The translations under genes and the position numbers were made by a program. 16,430 nt of DNA. Origin: JAURDE01 sp965365285 (GTDB lineage: Bacteria; Bdellovibrionota; Bacteriovoracia; Bacteriovoracales; Bacteriovoracaceae). Below are positions 1 through 6,202 of the stretch, in pieces. The stretch spans positions 1-16,430 of the forward strand of contig CBDUBC010000061.1 in assembly GCA_965365285.1 (NCBI GenBank), given 5' to 3'. The notes below the pieces were generated by a model. It was not told where the DNA came from. It was given only the letters and a program-made list of their open reading frames with translations, and did no database searches. The first letter of the stretch is position 1. Each line of letters begins with the position of its first letter.

Positions 1-414
1 CGGCAACGGACCCGGACCAGGAGCCGGACCTGGTGCCCGGATGCCACCAGCTGCTCCACCACGTCCGTCAAAGACTCTATAAGTACCAGCACTGTGCCAA
101 GCCATTCTAATAAAGAAAGGTCCATAGTGACCCCAATCCGCAGGCCACCAGTCTTGAGACGTTTTCATAACTTTTTCAATATCTTTTTTTAGGGCCTTAA
201 GATTTACTTTTTTGAACTCTCGAGCGTAGCTGAATCTTGCATCCATAGGACTAGATTCATCGGCATGTTGCCTTAGTGGTTGAAGATTTAATCTGTTAGG
301 CCACCAAAAACTCATTGGTTTTGCTTCTCCCTCGGGATAAAGCATTTTTTCTGAGTTTGAAGCACACCCAACTAAAGCGAATAGGGCAACCAAAGAAATA
401 ATTTTGGCTTTCAT
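1..414 (-). CDS. katG: Catalase-peroxidase (KatG-type), lipoprotein form, N-terminal part; runs off left edge
   Basis: The first 138 codons are present, read leftwards from ATG 414, with Shine-Dalgarno AAAGGAGT. Residues 1-17 form a lipoprotein signal peptide (hydrophobic core, lipobox LVGC, lipidated Cys17), so the product should be exported and membrane anchored. Most KatG proteins are cytoplasmic. Residues 34-120 match the KatG N-terminus well: MSFWWPNRLNL, PMDARFSYAREF, QDWWPADWGHYGP, and the distal heme motif IRMAWHSAGTYR with Arg103, Trp106 and His107. The family reduces hydrogen peroxide by catalase and peroxidase activity. After DGRGGA (to residue 121) the expected QRFAPLNSWPDN block is missing. 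The last 15 or so codons instead encode a Gly/Pro-rich stretch with GC-rich codons, unlike the rest of the window. This could be an insertion, rearrangement or assembly edge artefact. Family call is firm; integrity of the gene is not. Confidence 0.9.
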   Translation of the reverse strand, partial: MKAKIISLVALFALVGCASNSEKMLYPEGEAKPMSFWWPNRLNLQPLRQHADESSPMDARFSYAREFKKVNLKALKKDIEKVMKTSQDWWPADWGHYGPFFIRMAWHSAGTYRVFDGRGGAAGGIRAPGPAPGPGPLP

Positions 415-516
415 AAAAACTCCTTTTTAAATTAATAACGAGTAAAGAATTACATATTTAATAGACTATTACTATTAGCTTGAAATTATACAAAAATAGG
501 ATGGAGTTATGAAAAG

Positions 517-542
517 ACGGGTCAGCTGAGTAGCTGACCCGT
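517..542 (-). terminator. Hairpin terminator of the transglutaminase gene
   Basis: A perfect 11-bp stem (ACGGGTCAGCT at 517-527, AGCTGACCCGT at 532-542) with a 4-base loop lies 7 bases after the stop codon of the minus-strand gene. On the minus strand it is followed by TTTTC, a short U tract. It also separates this gene from katG downstream, so the two are probably independent transcription units. Confidence 0.75.
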
Positions 543-549
543 TTAGATT

Positions 550-1587
550 TTATCGCGTTGCTTTTTTATAAAGTTTTTTGAGTGGAGACATGATTCCACC
601 AAAGCTTGGTCTTCCTTGTGGTAACCAAATAAAGTCTGGTCTCTCCCAAGATAACCATCTTCCACCAAGAATTCTTCCTCTTCTATCAAGTTCTAAAACA
701 TATCTGTAAACTGATTTTTGAAGACTTGTTCCAACAGCATTCCACTTTGGCTCAATTTCTCCTACCCAGTAAACAACTGTTTCAACTTCAACTTCTTTTT
801 TAGCACCCTTAGCAGCATATCGAGATGCTCTTCTATGTTTTTTAAGAACCTTTGTTTGATAAGCAGCTACTGGCTGATTCCAGACTTCTTGATCTCTGGT
901 TTTATCAATAACGAAAGAAGATCGATCGTTTCCAACGAGGTTAGCAAGAACGATATGAAAGGCACCAGCGTTGGTGTCTTTACACTCTTCAGCACTATTA
1001 AAGCCTCTGTCTTCTTTTTTAAGGTTGCATCTTGAACCAAGAAATTTAGTTCGTGGCATTCTATTGATCTCAAAGTTAAGGATAAGGAGGGCCTTAAGGT
1101 CAGAAGCACCAAAGTGCACGGTATCTCCGCTTTTACCTTTAACTTTTAATGGACCTGGTTCCTTAAATAGAAAGGAAGCTGGCGCCCAGTTGTGGCAAAG
1201 ACCTTCCCATTTTGGGATATCTCTATTGGTAAGAACTCTCGTTCTTCTTCTTTCATAATTTGTAATAGGGAAGTCTTCTCTTCCAAGATAGATATCAAAT
1301 TTTTCAGCCGGAGAGAGGTATTCACTTCCTCGTGGGCTATAACCGAGTTTATTATAAAAAACTTCTCCGGTTAACCATCTGTAGCTGATTCCACCTTGGT
1401 AAGTCGGCCAGTAGCTGTCTGTCCAAGGCATCTTTCTAACTTTCCCCTTTCTAGGAAGAGAGTCGAAATCATTTTCGTATTTGTTAAAAAAGTTTTCAGG
1501 TGCGTTAATTCTATTCCATGCTTCTTTGTCCAAGGAATACGAGTTGGTCACCAGTAGGAGCGATGCTAAAACAATGAATTTTTTCAT
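550..1587 (-). CDS. Secreted transglutaminase-elicitor (oomycete GP42/M81D-type) family protein
   Basis: 345 residues, with a signal peptide at about 1-18 (cleavage after SYS) and Shine-Dalgarno AAAGGGA before ATG 1587. The middle resembles the Phytophthora transglutaminase elicitor family: GLCHNWAPAS around Cys131, HFGASDLKALL (158-168), GAFHIVLAN around His211, FVIDKTRD with Asp228, and VWNQPV at 235-240. Cys131, His211 and Asp228 are plausible catalytic residues for protein cross-linking or deamidation. VWNQPV equals the first six residues of the Pep-13 peptide that plants recognise in oomycete transglutaminase. In this bacterium the enzyme would act outside the cytoplasm, perhaps on envelope or prey proteins (inference). 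It is monocistronic, with its own terminator, and divergent from the cation transporter. Family membership is recalled from motifs and was not searched. Confidence 0.8.
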   Translation of the reverse strand: MKKFIVLASLLLVTNSYSLDKEAWNRINAPENFFNKYENDFDSLPRKGKVRKMPWTDSYWPTYQGGISYRWLTGEVFYNKLGYSPRGSEYLSPAEKFDIYLGREDFPITNYERRRTRVLTNRDIPKWEGLCHNWAPASFLFKEPGPLKVKGKSGDTVHFGASDLKALLILNFEINRMPRTKFLGSRCNLKKEDRGFNSAEECKDTNAGAFHIVLANLVGNDRSSFVIDKTRDQEVWNQPVAAYQTKVLKKHRRASRYAAKGAKKEVEVETVVYWVGEIEPKWNAVGTSLQKSVYRYVLELDRRGRILGGRWLSWERPDFIWLPQGRPSFGGIMSPLKKLYKKATR

Positions 1588-1618
1588 GATTTTTCCCTTT
1601 AAATTTTGACTTCGCGTA

Positions 1619-1647
1619 GCAATACGTTTTATTCTGCTACTTGTAAA
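1619..1647 (-). promoter_or_regulatory. Candidate sigma70-type promoter for the transglutaminase gene
   Basis: On the minus strand TTTACA (1647-1642), a 17-base spacer and TATTGC (1624-1619) lie about 30 bases upstream of ATG 1587. The -10 match is imperfect, so this is a weak call. Confidence 0.35.
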
Positions 1648-1690
1648 GAGAAACCGGATGAAATTAGTCGTATTTTATTAAGGAAAACTT

Positions 1691-2314
1691 ATGTCTAGCT
1701 GCTGTGAAAATAAAGGTTGTGAAATCGAGGGCTTAAGAGATAAGCAACGCAGTGTATTAATTGCTGTTTTATTGATTAATGGGGGTATGTTTTTTGTAGA
1801 GTTCATCGCAGGTATCATTGCGGGTTCAACCTCTCTACTAGCCGATTCATTGGATATGTTTGGAGATGCCTCTGTTTATGCGCTAAGCCTATATGTAATC
1901 GACAAAGGCCCTATTTGGAAAGCACGTTCTGCTTTAGTCAAAGGAATCTTTATTGCAATTTTTGGACTTTACGTTTTTGGGGACGCTATTTACAAGGTTC
2001 TCCATGACATCACCCCAGTTGCTAAAACAATGGGAATAATTGGAATAATTGCCCTAGTTTCAAACTTAATCTGTCTTGCCCTTCTTCTTGCTCATCGTGA
2101 TGATGACATCAATATGAGATCTACATGGATTTGTTCCACTAACGATATCATCGCTAATACTGGTGTCCTTATTGCGGCCTATTTAGTTTTTTATTTTCAA
2201 AGTAAATGGCCTGACATCATTCTTGGAGGAGTCCTATCGGTCGTCTTTTTAAAATCAGCTTATTCTATCATCAGAGATGCCAGAAAAGAGCTCTCACTTA
2301 TGCCAGCGCACTGA
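1691..2314 (+). CDS. Cation-efflux (CDF)-like transporter without C-terminal cytoplasmic domain
   Basis: 207 residues, start ATG 1691 after AAGGAAA. The N-terminus is cysteine-rich (Cys4, Cys5, Cys10), a possible soft-metal site. About six membrane segments follow, near residues 22-44, 52-70, 83-100, 113-135, 148-168 and 173-193. The second carries ADSLDMFGDA (Asp52, Asp55, Asp59), the acidic pattern of the CDF transport site; the fifth carries CSTNDIIANTG (Asn151, Asp152). The protein ends right after the sixth segment and so lacks the cytoplasmic metal-sensing domain of typical CDF exporters (about 300 residues). Short proteobacterial 'cation transporter' homologs have the same form, so this is probably not a truncation. 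The likely role is export of a divalent or soft metal across the inner membrane; the metal is unknown. Its 3' end overlaps the convergent gene by 21 bases. Confidence 0.8.
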   Translation: MSSCCENKGCEIEGLRDKQRSVLIAVLLINGGMFFVEFIAGIIAGSTSLLADSLDMFGDASVYALSLYVIDKGPIWKARSALVKGIFIAIFGLYVFGDAIYKVLHDITPVAKTMGIIGIIALVSNLICLALLLAHRDDDINMRSTWICSTNDIIANTGVLIAAYLVFYFQSKWPDIILGGVLSVVFLKSAYSIIRDARKELSLMPAH

Positions 2315-3820
2315 GTAAAGGTCATGTCTTCGGTCCTTAAGATTTCGTACAGCACCTGTTTCCCTTGCTTCAAGGAGAGTATCTACTCTTAAATCAGCAA
2401 TAGCGACCATCTCAACATTTGGAGTTGTGTCAGCAGCAATTCCATCTCTAGCAAAAGGAAAATCACACGGAGTAATAATACAGCTTTGAGCATATTGAAT
2501 ATCCATGTTTTCAACTCGCGGAAGGTTTCCTACGTTTCCTGCCATGGCAACATAGATTTGATTTTCAATGGCCCGTGCAAGACAACAATACTTCACTCGT
2601 GAGAAGGCCTGTCGGTTATCCGTAAGAAAGGGAACAAAGAGAAAGTGGATTCCTTGATTAACTAAATGCCGTGTGAGTTCGGGAAACTCACTATCATAGC
2701 AAATGAGTACGCCAATGGGGCCACAGTCCGTATCAATCACCTCAACCTTATTGCCCCCCTTAATATTCCACCAATACTTTTCATCTGGAGTTGGGTGGAT
2801 CTTCGCTTGCTCCTTAATCGCCCCATCCCTCAAACAAATATAGCTTATGTTCATGACGTTGCCGTCCACTTTGGTAGGGTGAGACCCAGCAATGATATTG
2901 ACGTTGTATTTCATTGCTAAACTTTGAAATAAAGTCTTGACCTGTTCGGTGTAGGCCGTCATATGCTCAATAGCGACATCGGGAGAGACCTCTTCGTTTT
3001 TAATAGAGAGAAGCTGCATGGTAAAAAGCTCTGGAAAAAGAAGAAAGTCTGCTCGGTAATCTCCGGCCACATCGACGTAATACTCTACGATTTGAGCAAA
3101 CTCTTCAAAGCTTCTCACAGCTCTTTGTTTGTATTGAACAGAGACCACTCGTACAGAGCTTGGTCTAAGAGGGTAAAGCGTTTTATTTTTAACCGATTCG
3201 TACTGGGGATTACTCCATTTGAGATGTACAGCGAATCCTCCACTTTCCCGGTCTCCAGGAAGGTATTCATGAAGGACACCGATAGGTTCAAATCCACATC
3301 GCAGATGAAAACCTAAGGTTGGATCTTTAATTTTTTTATTTTGAACCATTTGGACATATTCATTTACATCTTTGACCTTATTTTTTCTTTTAAAGAAATT
3401 AGGAATTCTTCCACCAAATATAATTCCTTTAAGCTTTTTAAATTTTGCAAGTTCAAACCTTGCTTTATAAATTCTTTGGCCTAGTCGATTTCCTCTAAAG
3501 TGAGGGCTCACACAAGTTTCATATCCATAAAGGTACTCACCTTTAGAGGTATGAGTGGAACCATAGCCATTTGCCGTGATTTCTTTCCAGGTATGTTGAG
3601 AGAGGGCCCTTTCTTCTTCAATGATGAGACTTGCTGAATAAGCGGCGATCACTCCATCGACAAGAATGACAAAACAGCCTTCTTGAAAGTTTGATATTTG
3701 TCCACGCAGCGTCTCTTTTTTATAAGTTCCTAGATCTTTATAAACCTCATTGACGAGCTCACAAATTCCATCAATATCTGTAAAGGTAGCGTTACGAAGT
3801 TCAATTTTTCTTTTGCTCAT
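2294..3820 (-). CDS. Bifunctional GNAT acetyltransferase / carbon-nitrogen hydrolase (nitrilase superfamily)
   Basis: 508 residues from ATG 3820, preceded by AAAGGA at good spacing. An upstream in-frame TTG at 3847 would add nine residues but has no Shine-Dalgarno. Residues 1-200 form a GNAT domain: NATFTDIDGICELVNEVY at the start, and the acetyl-CoA loop FRGNRLGQRIYKAR at 108-121. Residues 222-508 form a nitrilase domain with the Glu-Lys-Cys triad visible: Glu264 in LLFPELF, Lys340 in QAKIHPT, Cys374 in LICYDSEFPE. The nitrilase half should hydrolyse an amide or nitrile; the GNAT half may acylate an amine. Fusions of this kind are known in bacteria, but I know of no agreed substrate. The gene is monocistronic, divergent from the dehydratase gene and overlapping the transporter gene tail to tail. 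Confidence 0.9.
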   Translation of the reverse strand: MSKRKIELRNATFTDIDGICELVNEVYKDLGTYKKETLRGQISNFQEGCFVILVDGVIAAYSASLIIEEERALSQHTWKEITANGYGSTHTSKGEYLYGYETCVSPHFRGNRLGQRIYKARFELAKFKKLKGIIFGGRIPNFFKRKNKVKDVNEYVQMVQNKKIKDPTLGFHLRCGFEPIGVLHEYLPGDRESGGFAVHLKWSNPQYESVKNKTLYPLRPSSVRVVSVQYKQRAVRSFEEFAQIVEYYVDVAGDYRADFLLFPELFTMQLLSIKNEEVSPDVAIEHMTAYTEQVKTLFQSLAMKYNVNIIAGSHPTKVDGNVMNISYICLRDGAIKEQAKIHPTPDEKYWWNIKGGNKVEVIDTDCGPIGVLICYDSEFPELTRHLVNQGIHFLFVPFLTDNRQAFSRVKYCCLARAIENQIYVAMAGNVGNLPRVENMDIQYAQSCIITPCDFPFARDGIAADTTPNVEMVAIADLRVDTLLEARETGAVRNLKDRRHDLYSVRWHK

Positions 3821-3934
3821 ATCTTTTCCTTTGCGCAAGGCTCTCAAAGCATACTTTATTTGTCATGGTGTATAGCTTAATTCTAGACAAGTATGCCCCT
3901 TCTTCTGATACAAATGCTAGAAAAAGGAGTGAAC

Positions 3935-4387
3935 TTGATTACAAAATATCTACACCATCGATATCCTTATCTTATGGTTGATGAGGTCGTTGAAATTTCA
4001 AGTGAGTATATTGAAACAAGAAAAGATTTTTCAAAATGCGATTTCGTTCTTCAAGGACACTTTCCAGGAGCACCAGTCGTACCTGGGGCCATGCTTCAAG
4101 AGCTCTGTACTCAAAGCGCAGGTCTTCTCATGACGAAATTTCATTCTCCCGTAGAGGACTATGATAGTGAGAAAACTAAGGGTTACGCTGTTGGGGTACT
4201 TAATAAAATTAACTACGCTAAATTTTTAAAAATTGTGCTCCCTTTCGAGCTTGTGAGTACCAAGATTAAGCTTGAGTGCAAGAAAGAGAATCTTTTTAAA
4301 TTTAGTGCAAGAGTTTTTCAAAGGGATCAATTAGTATCTAAGTTGTCTTTTCACTTAGTCACAATTAGTGATGAACATTTGTTTTAA
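3935..4387 (+). CDS. FabZ/FabA-like 3-hydroxyacyl-ACP dehydratase (hotdog fold), start uncertain
   Basis: 150 residues from TTG 3935. Sequence motifs are HHRYPYLMVDEV, with the catalytic-type His8, and GHFPGAPVVPGAMLQELCTQSAG, with Glu56 at the place of the FabZ/FabA catalytic acid. The family dehydrates 3-hydroxyacyl-ACP in fatty-acid or related acyl-chain synthesis. The TTG start is chosen because AAAGGAG (3923-3929) sits five bases before it and because it begins just before the conserved HRYP block, as in the family. In-frame ATG codons at 3914 and 3893 have no Shine-Dalgarno. For 3893, however, a TTGTCA/TCTAGA pair 5 bases upstream would allow a leaderless start, giving 164 residues. No acyl-carrier or synthase gene is adjacent, so this is a stand-alone paralog. 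Its TAA stop lies within a TTAA that also supplies the stop of the opposite gene. Confidence 0.82.
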   Translation: MITKYLHHRYPYLMVDEVVEISSEYIETRKDFSKCDFVLQGHFPGAPVVPGAMLQELCTQSAGLLMTKFHSPVEDYDSEKTKGYAVGVLNKINYAKFLKIVLPFELVSTKIKLECKKENLFKFSARVFQRDQLVSKLSFHLVTISDEHLF

Positions 4388-4596
4388 TCACAGCAGCCAA
4401 GGCGTAAAATCGTTCTAATATCTTTGGGCGCTAAATTTTTTACCGATGCAAATTCTTGAGAATTTAGGACCTCACTCCCATGAATAGCTTTGTATACTTC
4501 TTCGGCGATTATATTGCTGTTAGCGTAATAAAACCTTTCAGATTGGCTTCTTGATAAAAACACTAAGACCTTATCTAAAATATCCTTTATTTCCAT
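4384..4596 (-). CDS. Small protein of unknown function (70 aa)
   Basis: Not recognised. It is charged and mostly helical in character, with no signal peptide or membrane segment, and it ends in Leu-Gly-Cys-Cys-Asp. ATG 4596 has no Shine-Dalgarno. A TATAAC box ends 8 bases before it on the minus strand, which would fit a leaderless or nearly leaderless mRNA. The reading frame fills the space exactly between the dehydratase stop and the promoter region of the next gene. This supports it as real, but no homology is visible to me. Confidence 0.55.
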   Translation of the reverse strand: MEIKDILDKVLVFLSRSQSERFYYANSNIIAEEVYKAIHGSEVLNSQEFASVKNLAPKDIRTILRLGCCD

Positions 4597-4650
4597 ACTG
4601 CAATGTTATAATGATATAGGGACAGATAGTTATAGACAAAAGCTAACCAG

Positions 4651-4687
4651 ACTAGACGAACTCTTTAAGAATTAGTGACAATGTCAC
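4651..4687 (+). promoter_or_regulatory. Candidate operator elements upstream of the secreted-protein gene
   Basis: ACTAGAC (4651-4657) is the reverse complement of the TGTCTAG boxes found before the lipocalin gene. Further down, GTGACA-A-TGTCAC (4675-4687) is a perfect 13-base palindrome with a central base, 19 bases before the start codon. Either could bind a regulator. No protein is known for them, so the role is inferred from symmetry and position only. Confidence 0.35.
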
Positions 4688-4706
4688 AAATCTTTAAGGA
4701 GGTTCT

Positions 4707-5090
4707 ATGAAATATTTAATTCTTTTTCTTCTCTCTTTTAACCTATTTGCAACGGAAGTTGACGGAACAATTACCTATAAGCTTCCTAATGGAGAACTAG
4801 TTGATCGAGTAGTTTCAATTGATGTTCCCTCCAGAGGTCAGGGTGAAGTCATTCTTCGAAGTGGTGATTTTGAATGGAGAACAACTAAGTTTTGGTCAAA
4901 AGAAAAGCATGGAAAAATGATTTTTGCTGCTCTTTTTGACACAAAATTTAGAGATACTGAAAGTAAGCTTCTTTTTAAAGGAACTTACCTCAAAGGAAGT
5001 AATAAGCTAATTTATGCGGGAGACATCTATAAGAAAAAAGATGGTGAGAAAAAGCATATCGGTCTATTTAATTTCGAATATTTAAGATAA
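4707..5090 (+). CDS. Secreted protein of unknown function (127 aa)
   Basis: Start ATG 4707 after an excellent AAGGAGG. Residues 1-15 form a signal peptide (MKYLILFLLSFNLFA, cleavage before Thr-Glu-Val), so the mature protein of about 112 residues is periplasmic or outer-membrane associated. It has no cysteine and alternates hydrophobic and charged residues (for example VSIDVPS, GEVILRSGDFEWRT, LLFKGTYLKGSNKLIYAGDIY), suggesting an all-beta fold. Not recognised. The leader before it shares ACAAATCTTT(T)AA(A)GGAG with the lipocalin gene at 5572, and both signal peptides end in Leu-Phe-Ala-Thr. The two genes may therefore be expressed together. A hairpin follows the stop. Confidence 0.75.
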   Translation: MKYLILFLLSFNLFATEVDGTITYKLPNGELVDRVVSIDVPSRGQGEVILRSGDFEWRTTKFWSKEKHGKMIFAALFDTKFRDTESKLLFKGTYLKGSNKLIYAGDIYKKKDGEKKHIGLFNFEYLR

Positions 5091-5096
5091 TTATTC

Positions 5097-5113
5097 GCGG
5101 GCCTAGTGCCCGC
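5097..5113. terminator. Hairpin between convergent genes
   Basis: GCGGGC (5097-5102) and GCCCGC (5108-5113) form a 6-bp GC stem with a 5-base loop directly after the secreted-protein stop. It covers the last codons of the opposite STAS-like gene. The U tracts are poor on both sides, so it may be a weak bidirectional terminator. Confidence 0.5.
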
Positions 5114-5438
5114 TCTCTTCCCACTCTTTCTCAGTCATGTACTGCACATCAAATGGAAAAATGGGCCTACTAATCTTTTTAGATAGAGCGGTTAGAAACT
5201 TACTATCACAAACTACAGTGATGGAGTTAAAGCGATTTCTATTCTTAATAAAGAAATAGGCATCTAGCATGAGAGTGAGAGGAGTCATCATGCGGATCCG
5301 CAGGATTTCGACGAAGTCGATAGGGCCATCTTTCATGGCCTCCTCAAGCTTAACCACTAAGGAGTGAAAATCAGCGGCGTTGATAAAACCTATTAATGAG
5401 GCGATATGCAGTCCATTTTTTTGTTCATATTTAATCAT
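5103..5438 (-). CDS. Small cytoplasmic protein, possibly STAS/SpoIIAA-like (111 aa)
   Basis: No signal peptide or membrane segment. Short strands alternate with helices: IKYEQKNGLHIASLIG, ADFHSLVVKLEEAM, FVEILRI, LMLDAYFFIKN, SITVVCDS, and FDVQYMTEKEWEES near the end. This order resembles STAS or STAS/SEC14-type domains of SpoIIAA-like proteins, which act in partner-switching or lipid binding, but the match is from shape rather than signature residues. ATG 5438 has no Shine-Dalgarno. TAATCT ends six bases before it, with TTGTAA 18 bases further upstream on the minus strand, compatible with a leaderless mRNA. Divergent from the lipocalin gene. Confidence 0.6.
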   Translation of the reverse strand: MIKYEQKNGLHIASLIGFINAADFHSLVVKLEEAMKDGPIDFVEILRIRMMTPLTLMLDAYFFIKNRNRFNSITVVCDSKFLTALSKKISRPIFPFDVQYMTEKEWEESGH

Positions 5439-5496
5439 GAGGGCAGATTAGCAGAAGCTTTGTAGTTTTTACAATAGCTAAGTGCTTGAAAAGACT

Positions 5497-5542
5497 TGTC
5501 TAGTATCTGTCTAGTTTAATTTCTGTCCTAAACCCTTATAAA
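5497..5542 (+). promoter_or_regulatory. Promoter region of the lipocalin gene with direct repeats
   Basis: TGTCTAGT occurs at 5497-5504 and again at 5508-5515, spaced 11 bases, one DNA turn apart; TGTCCTA follows at 5524. A -10-like TATAAA lies at 5537-5542 with no good -35 box. Direct repeats over the -35 place are typical of activator sites. Which regulator binds is unknown. Confidence 0.4.
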
Positions 5543-5571
5543 TGAGACAAATCTTTTAAAGGAGACCGGAG

Positions 5572-6093
5572 ATGAAAAGATTATTTACTGTTTTAACACT
5601 TATGTTTTCTCTGCAGCTATTTGCAACTGACCTACCAACGGCCAAAAACGTTGAAATCGAAAGATATGTAGGAAAGTGGTATACTATTACAACCCTTCCT
5701 CAATTCTTCTCACTTAACTGCAAAGGTCAAACTGCTGAGTACGAAATTCTAGCACCAGGTAAAATCAGCGTGCTTAACACCTGCATCAAAAGAAGCGGAA
5801 AAACGAGAACCATTAATGGTCAAGCTGTAGTGACCAACCCTAAGTCAAATGCTGAACTGGAGGTAACTTTCAACAGCTTCTTCACCAGACTTTTTAAGGT
5901 TAAAGGTGAGTACATCATCATTAAACTTGACCCTAATTATGAGCACGTGATGGTTGGAACATCTAGCAGAAAGTCCCTATGGATCATGTCTAGAACTCCA
6001 AACATGCCTAAGAAACTCGTTAACGAGTATGTTGCATTAGCAAACAAGCTTGGCTTTAACACTAAGAAACTCAAATACTCTACAAAATTCTAA
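5572..6093 (+). CDS. Periplasmic lipocalin (Blc-like)
   Basis: 173 residues, start ATG 5572 with AAAGGAG upstream. The signal peptide runs to about Ala18 (QLFA, before Thr-Asp). There is no lipobox, so unlike E. coli Blc this form is probably soluble. Lipocalin hallmarks are RYVGKWYTI (31-39, with the Gly-X-Trp motif), a likely disulfide pair Cys50 and Cys71, and the last-strand block MVGTSSRKSLWIMSRTP, which aligns with the Blc motif ending LWILSRTP. Blc-type proteins bind lysophospholipids or fatty acids and serve membrane stress and lipid storage or transport. A 9-bp hairpin follows the gene. Monocistronic. Confidence 0.88.
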   Translation: MKRLFTVLTLMFSLQLFATDLPTAKNVEIERYVGKWYTITTLPQFFSLNCKGQTAEYEILAPGKISVLNTCIKRSGKTRTINGQAVVTNPKSNAELEVTFNSFFTRLFKVKGEYIIIKLDPNYEHVMVGTSSRKSLWIMSRTPNMPKKLVNEYVALANKLGFNTKKLKYSTKF

Positions 6094-6114
6094 TTAGATC
6101 TTGCTCTCCAGCGG

Positions 6115-6138
6115 AGTGCCCGTCTCAGTACGGGCACT
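6115..6138 (+). terminator. Hairpin terminator after the lipocalin gene
   Basis: AGTGCCCGT (6115-6123) and ACGGGCACT (6130-6138) form a 9-bp stem with a 6-base loop, then TTTCTGGT. It lies 22 bases after the lipocalin stop. Confidence 0.7.
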
Positions 6139-6202
6139 TTCTGGTATAAATCATTTCTATTTCCCAAGCATTGCATTAACATAGGTCCTAAAGGAAATAT
6201 GT

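Noticed and set aside
718..1374. Plus-strand open frames inside the transglutaminase gene
   Set aside because: They are antisense shadows without ribosome sites; the minus-strand frame has a signal peptide and family motifs.
2031..2049. Short tandem repeat GGAATAATT twice in the transporter gene
   Set aside because: It encodes ordinary Gly-Ile-Ile membrane residues and has no sign of a larger repeat.
2666..3316. Plus-strand open frames inside the GNAT-nitrilase gene
   Set aside because: Antisense to a well supported coding region and without protein features.
3821..3847. TTG 3847 as start of the GNAT-nitrilase protein
   Set aside because: No Shine-Dalgarno there, while ATG 3820 has AAAGGA at ideal distance.
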